A DNA stretch of 64,000 nt, taken from positions 124,001 through 188,000 of the forward strand of contig NZ_FMDN01000012.1 in assembly GCF_900090245.1 (NCBI RefSeq), in the 5' to 3' direction. Under the pieces are notes generated by a model. It was not told the DNA's origin, did not search any database, and was given only the letters and a program-made list of their open reading frames with translations. The stretch comes from Micromonospora halophytica. Its GTDB lineage: Bacteria; Actinomycetota; Actinomycetes; Mycobacteriales; Micromonosporaceae. Both the position numbers and the translations under genes were made by a program. Below, piece after piece: positions 55,381 through 63,689 of the stretch (position 1 is the first letter of the stretch; every line of letters starts with the position of its first letter).

Positions 55381-58188
55381 CTACACCGACACGGCCCGCA
55401 GGCGTACCGGGCCGATGAGGCCGGCCGGGCGGGGGGTCCGGGACGCGAAGCGCCCGTAGGCGTCCTCCCTCGCCCGGCTCAGGGCGATCAGCCGGTTGCC
55501 CAGCGTCGTGGCGATCTCGACGGTGACGGTGTTGGCGCCGCGGCGCAGGTACGGCAGCACGTTCCGGGTGCCGGGCGCGACGCAGCCGCCGGGCACCGCC
55601 AGGCCGTTGACCTCCACCCGGACGGTGCCCCCGACGTGGCCGAGGTCGAGCAGCACCGCGTCGATGTCCCGGTCCCAGTCGTCGTCGAGAAGGACGGTGG
55701 TGCGATAGGTCCCGCTACCCGCGACGTCCGCGAGTCGGGGAATCGTCCGCCAGTCGCCGAGCGCGTGGTCGACGAGCCGATGGGTCTCCTCACCCCCGGG
55801 GTGCCAGTCCCGCACGTCGAGGTCCCACTCCGCCAGGTTCCGCGACCACCGGTCCCGGACCGGTACGGTGGGAGCCGGAGTCGCGACCGGTTCGGCGTCC
55901 AGACCGGGCCCCTCGCCGAGGAAGACCACCGTGGCCTCGCCCGGGTCCAGTTCGAGTGACACCTTACGGCGACCGTCCGCCTCGGTGGTGTCGACGTGGT
56001 GCGACGTCCCGGTCCAGAGGTCGAGGATGCGTCCGGCGCCACGGCCGCGGAGTTCGGCGGTGAAGCGTGCCCTGGTGGCACCCATGTTGAACAGGTGGTA
56101 GTAGTCGCCGTCGGTGCCCGCGCGATGCACCGGCAGGACGGCGGTGGCGTTCTGCAACCGGGCGTCCGGCTGCACGTCGAGGTCCCGCAGCGCGGACCGG
56201 ATCTCCTCCTGCGTGCCGACCCGGCGGACGGTGGGCAGGGAGAGCAGGTCGGCGGCCCGGCCCGCGACGGCCGCGTCGGCGAGGGGTGCCCGGTGGAACC
56301 CCTGGGCGCGGTGCGGAGCCGTGCCGACGACGACGATCGGCAGGCCCTGGACGGCCAGGGTGTACAGCCGTTCCAGGACTTCGGGCTCCATCGCGGGCTC
56401 GTCGTCGACGACGAGGGCGCGGTAGCCGGCGTGCTCGGGCGCCAGCTGCCGGTCGCGTACCACGGCGGCGTCGGTCGCGAGCAGGCTCGGGCTGAGGAAG
56501 CCGTACGTGTAGCCGGCGTCGGCGAGGTTGGTCGCCGTCACCTTCGGCCAGGCGAGACACCAGTACGCCTGCCGGTAGAACGCCACGTCGATCCGGGGGC
56601 GGCCGTACCGGAGCACCGCGGACGCCCGGGCGACGTAGTCGGTGAACGCCCGGATGTGCCGCCACATCGGCTGGCGCGGGCCCCAGGCGTCGGAGACCGC
56701 AGGGGAGTTCTCGTTGGAGAACGGCGCCCAGCCGGGCCAGGCGGCGCCGGGCACGTCCGAGTAGGGGAATCCGTGCAGCACCAGTTGGTTCACCCCGCCG
56801 CTGAACGCGACGTCGACGTGCCGCTTCAGCTCGGCCAGGCCGGTCTGATAGTCGGCGTCGAGCACCGCACAGCACTCCAGCGAGACCACGGCCCTACCTC
56901 GCATGTGCGCCCCGGAGGCGATGCCGCGGTGGAAGTCGACGGCGCGGTCGTACGCCGCGGCGCCGTCGGTCATGCCTCCGGCGGCGAGCCAGTTGACCAG
57001 GTCCTCGCTCTCCGGCACCTGCACCGAACCGGCGACCTCGACATGGTCGATCGTGTTGCCGTACGGCTGGGCCCGGTAGCTGAGCCCTCGGCTGTTCGCC
57101 CAGCGGGTCAACGGCGCGACATGGTTGTCGGCGTACAGCTCGTTGAGCGTCCGGTAGTAGTCGTGCCGGATCCGACGCCCCAGTCCGCCCGGGAAGTCGT
57201 ACCCGGACGGGCTCTCGGGGTTGGTGCCCTTGCGCAGGGTGGCCCAGTCGAAGCGGTAGAGGCCGTCGATGCGCAACACCGGCAGGTAGGGTGTCAGATC
57301 GTAGCCTCGGCGGCGGGCGAACTCCGCCGGTAGCGAGGCGGTCCAGAGCTCGGCGTCGACGGCGATCTCCAGCGAGTCCTCGAAGACGTCCCCGCCGGCC
57401 TGGCGCAACAGCGGGTCCAGGCGGGCCGGCAGCACGTACCGGTCGATATGGCCGATCGCCGCCGTCGTCGCCTCGCGGGAGAAGTGGTCGATGACGAGCG
57501 CGTCGGTGGCTCCGGCGTCGACGAGCGAGCGCTGCCCGGACGGCCGGGACCAGAAGCTGAAGACCAGCCAGGAGCCGGTCGGGGGCGCGGTCCAGCGCAG
57601 CGAGCCGGCGACGACGTGACCGGTCAGGTCGACGGCCGAGGCCTCGTCGAGCAGGATCGACCCGTCCGGGGTCCGGGGTGTGTCGCAGAGGCGGGCGGCG
57701 GTCACCGCGACGAGCCGGTCGGCCTCCGTGGGCTCGCCCTCGGGCGAGGGCACCGCCGCGTCGACGACCTCGCCGGGAGCCACCGCCCGGCAGCCCTGGA
57801 CGAGCTTCTGCTGGGCGAGCCCGATCCGGTCGCCGCAGACGGCGGGACTGGCCAGCGGCCACCCGGGACTCACGGTCAGGTCGAGGCGCATCCCGTACGC
57901 CCGCGCGGCGACCAGGGCGGCTTCGATGCTCTCGGTGAACCGTGCGGTCCCCCAGGTCCTGACCGCGTCCGGGTCGGCCGCCGCGGGCAGGCCCATCGGA
58001 AGCAGGGCGATCTCGGCCCGCGCGAACCCGGCGTCGCGGAGGGTACGAAGTTCGCGCTGCACCTCGGCCGTGGTGACCGCCCCACCGGGCCACCACCACC
58101 GCACCCGGGGACGTGACGCGGCGCCGGGCGTGGCGAAGCAGCCCCCGTCCCGTGCGCCGCCATTCCGGTCTTCTCCCGATCGGACCAT
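55381..58188 (-). CDS. Glycoside hydrolase (GH106 alpha-L-rhamnosidase-like)
   Basis: This 935-residue protein opens with SRPRVRWWWPGGAVTTAEVQRELRTL, the start typical of GH106-type proteins. It then has a large TIM-barrel region with SLECCAV, FHRGIASGAHMRGRAVVS and QLVLHGFPYSD, and C-terminal beta-sandwich domains (VNGLAVPGGCVAPGTRNVLPYL). Members cleave alpha-L-rhamnose and related sugars. There is no signal peptide, so it is cytoplasmic. That makes a role in trimming or recycling deoxysugars on the natural product possible. The ATG at 58188 has GGGAG seven bases upstream. It is divergent from the sugar C-methyltransferase. Confidence 0.8.
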   Translation of the reverse strand: MVRSGEDRNGGARDGGCFATPGAASRPRVRWWWPGGAVTTAEVQRELRTLRDAGFARAEIALLPMGLPAAADPDAVRTWGTARFTESIEAALVAARAYGMRLDLTVSPGWPLASPAVCGDRIGLAQQKLVQGCRAVAPGEVVDAAVPSPEGEPTEADRLVAVTAARLCDTPRTPDGSILLDEASAVDLTGHVVAGSLRWTAPPTGSWLVFSFWSRPSGQRSLVDAGATDALVIDHFSREATTAAIGHIDRYVLPARLDPLLRQAGGDVFEDSLEIAVDAELWTASLPAEFARRRGYDLTPYLPVLRIDGLYRFDWATLRKGTNPESPSGYDFPGGLGRRIRHDYYRTLNELYADNHVAPLTRWANSRGLSYRAQPYGNTIDHVEVAGSVQVPESEDLVNWLAAGGMTDGAAAYDRAVDFHRGIASGAHMRGRAVVSLECCAVLDADYQTGLAELKRHVDVAFSGGVNQLVLHGFPYSDVPGAAWPGWAPFSNENSPAVSDAWGPRQPMWRHIRAFTDYVARASAVLRYGRPRIDVAFYRQAYWCLAWPKVTATNLADAGYTYGFLSPSLLATDAAVVRDRQLAPEHAGYRALVVDDEPAMEPEVLERLYTLAVQGLPIVVVGTAPHRAQGFHRAPLADAAVAGRAADLLSLPTVRRVGTQEEIRSALRDLDVQPDARLQNATAVLPVHRAGTDGDYYHLFNMGATRARFTAELRGRGAGRILDLWTGTSHHVDTTEADGRRKVSLELDPGEATVVFLGEGPGLDAEPVATPAPTVPVRDRWSRNLAEWDLDVRDWHPGGEETHRLVDHALGDWRTIPRLADVAGSGTYRTTVLLDDDWDRDIDAVLLDLGHVGGTVRVEVNGLAVPGGCVAPGTRNVLPYLRRGANTVTVEIATTLGNRLIALSRAREDAYGRFASRTPRPAGLIGPVRLRAVSV

Positions 58189-58334
58189 TGCCCACTCCCA
58201 GTGCCCGTTTACTGGACGCCGACCATCGCGGCCGCCGTTCTTGGCGACGAGTGCCGCCACGTTACCGCAAATTCCGGGCGCTCGTGACGACGAATCGGAG
58301 CGCCATTGGACACGCATCCTCCGACTGTTTTCCT

Positions 58335-58375
58335 AGCGATTCTCAAGCGATTCTTGTGGTCGTCTCCCATACGAT
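58335..58375 (+). promoter_or_regulatory. Period-11 repeats and leaderless promoter of the sugar C-methyltransferase
   Basis: AGCGATTCT occurs at 58335-58343 and again at 58346-58354, an 11-base period. TACGAT (58370-58375) is a good -10 box, from which transcription would begin at or next to the ATG at 58383. There is no ribosome site. The repeats cover the -35 position, as activator sites do. Confidence 0.5.
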
Positions 58376-58382
58376 CTCGGCC

Positions 58383-59600
58383 ATGGTCAAATGCCGTGTT
58401 TGTGGTGGGTCACTGACTGAGTTCATCGACTTCGGGCAGCAGCCCCTCTCCGACGCCTTCCTGCCGCCGGACGACATCGCGGGCGAGTTCTTCTTCCGGC
58501 TCGCCGTAGGCCTGTGCGCGGACTGCACGATGGTGCAGCTCATGGAGGAGGTGCCGCGGGAGCGCATGTTCCACGACGAGTACCCCTACGTGTCGTCCGG
58601 GTCGGTGGTGATGCGGGAGCACTTCGAGGCGACCGCCCGGCAGTTCCTGGCGACCGAACTCTCCGGCCCGGACCCGTTCATCGTCGAGATCGGCAGCAAC
58701 GACGGCGTCATGCTCAGGACGATCGACAAGGCCGGCGTGCGACACCTCGGGGTCGAGCCGTCCGGGAGCGTGGCCGAACTGGCCCGGATGCAGGGCATCC
58801 AGGTGCTCAACGAGTTCTTCGAGGCGTCCTCGGCGGTCCGGATCCGCGCGGAGCACGGGCCGGCCCAGGTCGTCTACGCCGCGAACACCATGTGCCACAT
58901 CCCCTACGCCGAGTCGATCTTCCGAGGGCTGGACGCCCTGCTGGCACCGGACGGGGTGTTCGTGTTCGAGGACCCGTACCTCGGCGAGATCGTCGACCGG
59001 ACGTCCTTCGACCAGATCTACGACGAGCACTTCTACTTCTTCACCGCCCGGTCGGTCGCGGCGATGGCCGAACGCTTCGGGTTCCAGCTGGTCGACGTGC
59101 GGCGGCTGCCGGTGCACGGCGGCGAGGTGCGGTACACCCTGGCCCGGGCTGGCGTCCGTACCCCCACGGCGGCCGTCGCCGACCTCCTCGCCGAGGAGGC
59201 GGCCGCCGGGCTCGCCGACCTGGCCACCTTCCAGCGGTTCGCCGCGGCGGTACGTGCGGTACGGGACGACCTGCTGACCCTGCTGCGCCGGCTCAAGGCC
59301 GAAGGCCGGGTGGTGGGCGCGTACGGGGCGACCGCGAAGAGCGCCACCGTCACCAACTACTGCGGGATCACTCCCGACCTGGTGGCGTACGTTCTCGACA
59401 CGACTCCTGCGAAGCAGGGCCGGCTGACCCCCGGGGCGCACCTGCCGGTACGCCCGGCGCAGGAGTTCCGGCCGCCATACCCGGACTACCTGCTGCTCTT
59501 CGCCTGGAACCACGCCGAGGAAATCATGGCGAAGGAGCAGTCGTTCCGCGACGCAGGCGGCCGGTGGATCCTGTACACACCGAAGGTCCACCTGAGGTGA
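58383..59600 (+). CDS. dTDP-sugar C-3 methyltransferase (TylCIII/EvaC-like)
   Basis: This 405-residue protein has an N-terminal zinc-binding module (CRVCGGSLTEF..., CADCTMVQL), a SAM domain (FIVEIGSNDGVMLRTID) and the C-terminal domain AYGATAKSATVTNYCGI. The architecture is that of deoxysugar 3-C-methyltransferases that methylate the 4-keto (3-keto) dTDP-sugar to give branched sugars such as mycarose or vancosamine precursors. With the DnrJ-type aminotransferase at 60.8 kb it implies a 3-amino-3-C-methyl sugar. The start is firm because the zinc module begins directly at MVKCRVC. Confidence 0.93.
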   Translation: MVKCRVCGGSLTEFIDFGQQPLSDAFLPPDDIAGEFFFRLAVGLCADCTMVQLMEEVPRERMFHDEYPYVSSGSVVMREHFEATARQFLATELSGPDPFIVEIGSNDGVMLRTIDKAGVRHLGVEPSGSVAELARMQGIQVLNEFFEASSAVRIRAEHGPAQVVYAANTMCHIPYAESIFRGLDALLAPDGVFVFEDPYLGEIVDRTSFDQIYDEHFYFFTARSVAAMAERFGFQLVDVRRLPVHGGEVRYTLARAGVRTPTAAVADLLAEEAAAGLADLATFQRFAAAVRAVRDDLLTLLRRLKAEGRVVGAYGATAKSATVTNYCGITPDLVAYVLDTTPAKQGRLTPGAHLPVRPAQEFRPPYPDYLLLFAWNHAEEIMAKEQSFRDAGGRWILYTPKVHLR

Positions 59601-59619
59601 CCTCGCCGGGCCGGGGTGT

Positions 59620-60573
59620 TCACCCTGCCCGGAAGGTCTCCCACATCGCGCGTAACGACCGTCCGAGCGGGATCCGGGGAACCCAGTCCAGCAGCTTCCC
59701 CGCCCGCCGGATGTCGGCCTCGATCCAGGCCCCGCCCAGGCTCCGTACGGGCCGGGGCCGTTCCACGAGGATCGACGCCGGGTAGCCGGCGCTGGTGACG
59801 AAGAGCGTCACGAAGTCCCGCATCGGCACCGCCGTTCCGCTCCCGATGTTGACGGCACATCCCAGGCCGGGCCGGTCGGCGGCTCGCAGGATGGCGTCGG
59901 CCAGGTCGCGGACGTCCACGAAGTCGCGTCGGTCCGTGGCGACGGACACCTCCATCCGACCCGTTCGGGTGGCCTCGTCCAGCAGTCGCAGCAGCCTGCC
60001 GGGGAGACTCACCGGGGACGGGTGCGGCCCGCAGACGTTCACCGCGCGCAGCACCACACCGTCGACCAGCCCGGTGTGTGCGGCCTCGAGCACGGCGTTC
60101 GAGCCGGCCAGCTTGGTCCGGGCGTACCCGGAGACCGGCTTCGGTACGACGGTCTCGTCGATCGCGACGCCGGGCTCCACCGCACCGTATTCGTGGATGG
60201 TGCCGAGGTGCACCAGGCGTGGCCGCCGGGGCAGCGAGGTGATCGCCGAGAGCAGGCGGCGGACCAGGTCGACGTTGACGCGGGCCAACTGCTCCTCGGT
60301 GCGGTCCCAGCCGTCGGTGGCGTTGGCCGCGTCGGTGGCGTTGACCACCACGCGCACCTCCTCGGCGCGGAGGATCTCGGCGATGGTGCCGGGCGCCGCG
60401 GCGGCCAGGTCCAGCCGGACGAACGCGTCGTGCCGAACGCCCGGGACAGGGTTGCGTGCCAACGCGACGACCCGGTGGCCCCGGCTGGCGAACGCCTCGC
60501 AGACGTGCCTGCCCACCCAGCCGGTGCCGCCCAGCACGGCGACGCAGCCGTTCTCCTCGCTCTTCGGCGACAA
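59620..60573 (-). CDS. dTDP-4-keto-6-deoxyhexose 4-ketoreductase (DnmV/EvaE-like)
   Basis: This 317-residue NAD(P)-dependent epimerase/dehydratase-type protein has GGTGWVGRHV at the N-terminus and active-site TIHEYG plus YARTK (Tyr and Lys). Such enzymes reduce the C-4 keto group at the end of deoxysugar formation. The TTG at 60573 is preferred, with GGAGAG five bases upstream; no better ATG or GTG is available. It is divergent from the aminotransferase, and the shared 191-bp gap holds SARP-type repeats. Confidence 0.88.
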   Translation of the reverse strand: MSPKSEENGCVAVLGGTGWVGRHVCEAFASRGHRVVALARNPVPGVRHDAFVRLDLAAAAPGTIAEILRAEEVRVVVNATDAANATDGWDRTEEQLARVNVDLVRRLLSAITSLPRRPRLVHLGTIHEYGAVEPGVAIDETVVPKPVSGYARTKLAGSNAVLEAAHTGLVDGVVLRAVNVCGPHPSPVSLPGRLLRLLDEATRTGRMEVSVATDRRDFVDVRDLADAILRAADRPGLGCAVNIGSGTAVPMRDFVTLFVTSAGYPASILVERPRPVRSLGGAWIEADIRRAGKLLDWVPRIPLGRSLRAMWETFRAG

Positions 60574-60680
60574 CTCTTCTCTCCAGATCTTTGTTCGGTG
60601 CAGCGGTCAGGGCGGTCGGTGCGCCTCGAATATAGGAAGACCGCACGGAATTCGTCCAGCGGCGATTGCGGATGCGTTGT

Positions 60681-60723
60681 CCGAGCGACATCCGACCAGT
60701 CGTCGAGTGTGCCGTGCTAAACC
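60681..60723 (+). promoter_or_regulatory. Triple SARP-type repeat and -10 box before the aminotransferase gene
   Basis: CCGAGCG (60681-60687), CCGACCA (60692-60698) and TCGAGTG (60703-60709) lie at exact 11-base spacing. Eight bases after the last comes TAAACC (60718-60723), a possible -10 box. The aminotransferase ATG is 41 bases further on. Confidence 0.65.
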
Positions 60724-60764
60724 TGCTGATATTCCATCAACGGCCCGGGAGGCAAGGCGGATCG

Positions 60765-61874
60765 ATGGCCACTCTTGTGTGGGACTATGTGCAGGAATAC
60801 GACGACGAGCGCGACGAGATACTCGCCGGTGTGGACCGGGTGTTCCGTTCCGGCCGCCTGATATTCGGCGAGAGCGGGCGTGGTTTCGAACGCGAGTTCG
60901 CCGCCTATCACGGCGTCGCGCACGCTGTCGGCGTGGACAACGGGACCAACGCCATCAAGATCGCCCTCCAGTCCCTCGGTGTCGGGCCCGGCGACGAGGT
61001 GATCACCGTCTCGAACACCGCCGCGCCGACCGTCGTGGCCATCGACGCGCTGGGCGCCGTGCCGGTGTTCGTGGACGTTCGTGCCGAGGACTACCTGATG
61101 GACACCGCCCTGGTCGCCGAGGCGATCACGGAGCGGACCCGCTGCCTGCTCCCGGTGCACCTCTACGGCCAGTGCGTCGAGATGGCGCCGTTGGAGCGGC
61201 TCGCCGCGGAGCACGGCCTGGTGATCCTGGAGGACTGCGCGCAGGCCCACGGGGCTCGACACCACGGTCGGATCGCGGGCGGCATGGGCGACGCCGCGGC
61301 CTTTTCCTTCTACCCGACGAAGGTGCTCGGTGCGTACGGCGACGGCGGGGCGATGCTCACCGGCGACGACGCCGTGGAGCAGCGCATGCGCCGCCTGCGG
61401 TACTACGGGATGGCCGAGCGCTACTACGTCGTGGAGACGCCCGGGCACAACAGTCGGCTGGACGAGGTGCAGGCCGAGATCCTGCGCGGCAAGTTGCGCC
61501 GGCTGGACGACTACATCGCCGCCCGGCGTGCGGTGGCCGCACGGTACGCCGAGGGTCTCGCCGGCACCGGGTTGGAGCTTCCGGCCGTCGCGGACGGCAA
61601 CGACCACGTCTACTACCTCTACGTGGTGCGCCATCCCCGGCGCGACGAGATCCTCGCCGCGCTGGAGGCCTACGGCATCTCGCTCAACGTCAGCTACCGC
61701 TGGCCGGTGCACACCATGTCGGGTTTCGCCCATCTCGACGACCGGCGCGGGTCGCTGCCGGTCACCGAGCGGCTCGCCGACGAGATCTTCTCGTTGCCGA
61801 TGTACCCGTCGCTGTCGAAGGACGTCCAGGACAAGGTGATCATGGCCCTGCGTGAGGTGCTGCAGCGGCTCTGA
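60765..61874 (+). CDS. dTDP-3-keto-6-deoxyhexose 3-aminotransferase (DnrJ-like, DegT family)
   Basis: This 369-residue PLP enzyme has [36 protein letters not shown] and the PLP lysine in [14 protein letters not shown]. It closely follows DnrJ-type transaminases: the start ([12 protein letters not shown]) and end ([13 protein letters not shown]) are characteristic of that group. It would place the C-3 amino group of an aminodeoxysugar from glutamate. AAGGCGGA precedes the ATG. It is convergent with the MFS gene at a strong terminator. AHBA synthases also belong to the DegT family, but this sequence groups with sugar enzymes by these motifs. Confidence 0.93.
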   Translation: MATLVWDYVQEYDDERDEILAGVDRVFRSGRLIFGESGRGFEREFAAYHGVAHAVGVDNGTNAIKIALQSLGVGPGDEVITVSNTAAPTVVAIDALGAVPVFVDVRAEDYLMDTALVAEAITERTRCLLPVHLYGQCVEMAPLERLAAEHGLVILEDCAQAHGARHHGRIAGGMGDAAAFSFYPTKVLGAYGDGGAMLTGDDAVEQRMRRLRYYGMAERYYVVETPGHNSRLDEVQAEILRGKLRRLDDYIAARRAVAARYAEGLAGTGLELPAVADGNDHVYYLYVVRHPRRDEILAALEAYGISLNVSYRWPVHTMSGFAHLDDRRGSLPVTERLADEIFSLPMYPSLSKDVQDKVIMALREVLQRL

Positions 61875-61880
61875 GCCGGC

Positions 61881-61924
61881 CCACCCGTTCCGTCCCGCGC
61901 CCCGGCGAGGGACGGAACGGGTGG
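61881..61924. terminator. Bidirectional terminator hairpin
   Basis: A perfect 16-base stem (61881-61896 with 61909-61924) has a 12-base loop, between the convergent aminotransferase and MFS genes. Confidence 0.88.
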
Positions 61925-61933
61925 TGCCCGGGC

Positions 61934-63430
61934 TCAGTCGGTGGCGGCCACCTCGGCAGGCTGGTCACGTCGGCTGGTCGATCGGATGAAGAGGCTGGTC
62001 ACCGCGACGCCGGCAGCGATGATCGCGGCCGCCACGAAGCCGGGGGACATGCTCTCGGTCAGCACGTGGTGGTCGAGCGCCTCCGGCGTCAGGCCCGCCG
62101 GTGCGGTCGCGTACGAGGTCCGGCTCGCCGTGCCGTAGACCGTCACCAGTACGGCGAGGACGAACGGACCACCCAGTTGCAGCATGGTGTTGTACGTGCT
62201 GGAGGCCGCGCCGTAGTTGTTGGAGGTGACGCCGGCCCCCGCCATCTCGGTGGCGGGAATGAGGGTGCACGCCATCCCCGCTCCGACCAGGGCGAGCGGG
62301 CCGAAGATGGAGCTCCAGTAGCCGCTCTCCTGGGAGAGGGTGGCCAGCCACAGGTACCCGACGACCAGCGCCAGCGCGCCGATGAGCGTCATCCACCGCT
62401 CGCCGATCCTCGGCACCACGGCGGTGACGGCCACCGAGGTGAAGACCAGCGCGAACCCCGTCGTCAGGAACGACAGGCCGGCGATGAGCGGATTGAAGCC
62501 CAGCGGTCCCTGCACGAACATGGTGAGGAAGAACGACATCCCGATCATGCTGCCGGTGACCAGCACCGCCGAGACGTACGCGGTGACCCGGTTGCGATCC
62601 GAGAACAGCCGCAGCGGCATGATCGGTTGCTTCGCGCGACTCTCCACGACGATGAAGGCCACGAACAGGATCGTTCCTCCGATGATCGGGCCCACCACCG
62701 CCGACCAGTTCGACCATCCGTCGTGTCCGGCGTTGGAGAGACCGTAGACCAGTAGCACGACACTCAGGGCGGAAGTGATCGCGCCGGCCACGTCGAAACG
62801 TCCTCGCATTCGCGGCTGCTCGGCGATGAATATCGGCGTGAGAAGGAGTACGAGCAGACCGACCGGCACATTGACGAACATCACCCAGCGCCAGGAGAGT
62901 CCGGTGGCCAGGACGCCCCCGAGGAGCAACCCGACCACCGCACCGGAACTGCTGGCCGCCGCCGAGGTGGCGATGGCCTTGGTGCGTCCGGGCCCTTCCT
63001 GGAACAGGCTGAGGATCAGCGCCAGGGTGGTCGGCATGGCCATGGCGGCGCCCACGCCCTGGAGGGTGCGGGCGGCGAGGAACCACCAGTCCGCGGTCGC
63101 GAAGCCGCCCAGCAGTGACGCGGCGGTGAACAGGGCTATGCCGGCCATGAAGATCCGGCGGCGGCCGAAGATGTCGCCCATCCGGCCGCCGAGCAGCATC
63201 AGGCCGCCGAGGGCCAACCCGTACACGTTCACCACCCAGGCCAGCCCGGTCTCCGAGAAGCCGAGGTCGGCGCCGATCGACGGAAGCGCGACCGTCACGA
63301 TCATGAGGTCGATGGTGAGCATCAACTGGCAGGACACGATAATTGCGAGAGCAATTCCGGTACGGTGTGCTTGGGGAGCTGTTCCCGGCCGCTCTCCGAT
63401 AGTTCTCGTCAAGATGGCCTCAGGCGGCAT
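61934..63430 (-). CDS. MFS drug exporter (EmrB/QacA, DHA2, 14-helix)
   Basis: This 498-residue membrane protein has about 14 hydrophobic segments. It carries motif A GGRMGDIFGRRRIF after helix 2 and motif C-like SGAVVGLLLGGVLATGLSWRW, as in DHA2 drug:proton antiporters. It probably exports the cluster product and gives self-resistance. The ATG at 63430 is assumed. It is divergent from the second P450-like helper gene. Confidence 0.93.
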   Translation of the reverse strand: MPPEAILTRTIGERPGTAPQAHRTGIALAIIVSCQLMLTIDLMIVTVALPSIGADLGFSETGLAWVVNVYGLALGGLMLLGGRMGDIFGRRRIFMAGIALFTAASLLGGFATADWWFLAARTLQGVGAAMAMPTTLALILSLFQEGPGRTKAIATSAAASSSGAVVGLLLGGVLATGLSWRWVMFVNVPVGLLVLLLTPIFIAEQPRMRGRFDVAGAITSALSVVLLVYGLSNAGHDGWSNWSAVVGPIIGGTILFVAFIVVESRAKQPIMPLRLFSDRNRVTAYVSAVLVTGSMIGMSFFLTMFVQGPLGFNPLIAGLSFLTTGFALVFTSVAVTAVVPRIGERWMTLIGALALVVGYLWLATLSQESGYWSSIFGPLALVGAGMACTLIPATEMAGAGVTSNNYGAASSTYNTMLQLGGPFVLAVLVTVYGTASRTSYATAPAGLTPEALDHHVLTESMSPGFVAAAIIAAGVAVTSLFIRSTSRRDQPAEVAATD

Positions 63431-63517
63431 CGTCCCTCCAGGGAAGCTGATCGTGCGACTGCGCGTGACGCAGACACGCTAGTGGAATCGCCTCGCCCCC
63501 GCACATGACCCGCCAAC

Positions 63518-63571
63518 TTGACAATGCGTCGGAAATGTTATCCGGAAAACGGGTCCAAAATGTTCTTGACA
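63518..63571 (+). promoter_or_regulatory. Two TTGACA boxes in the MFS/helper divergent gap
   Basis: TTGACA occurs at 63518-63523 and 63566-63571. AAATGTT repeats lie at 63533-63539 and 63558-63564 (period 25). No clear -10 box follows at 17 bases. The 259-bp gap is locally AT-rich and likely holds the promoters of both divergent genes. Confidence 0.35.
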
Positions 63572-63689
63572 GGGCGGGAAAATGCCATCACCGGCACCTG
63601 TCACGTCGCTTCTAGTGGTATTCGAATCAGCGCTAGTACCGTCCGCTCCGGTAGCTGGGCACGTGTGCGGCAGAGGAGAGGACGTCGAC

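Noticed and set aside
60765-61874. DegT aminotransferase as an AHBA synthase partner of the HAD phosphatase
   Set aside because: Its N- and C-terminal motifs match DnrJ-type sugar aminotransferases, and it lies among deoxysugar genes.
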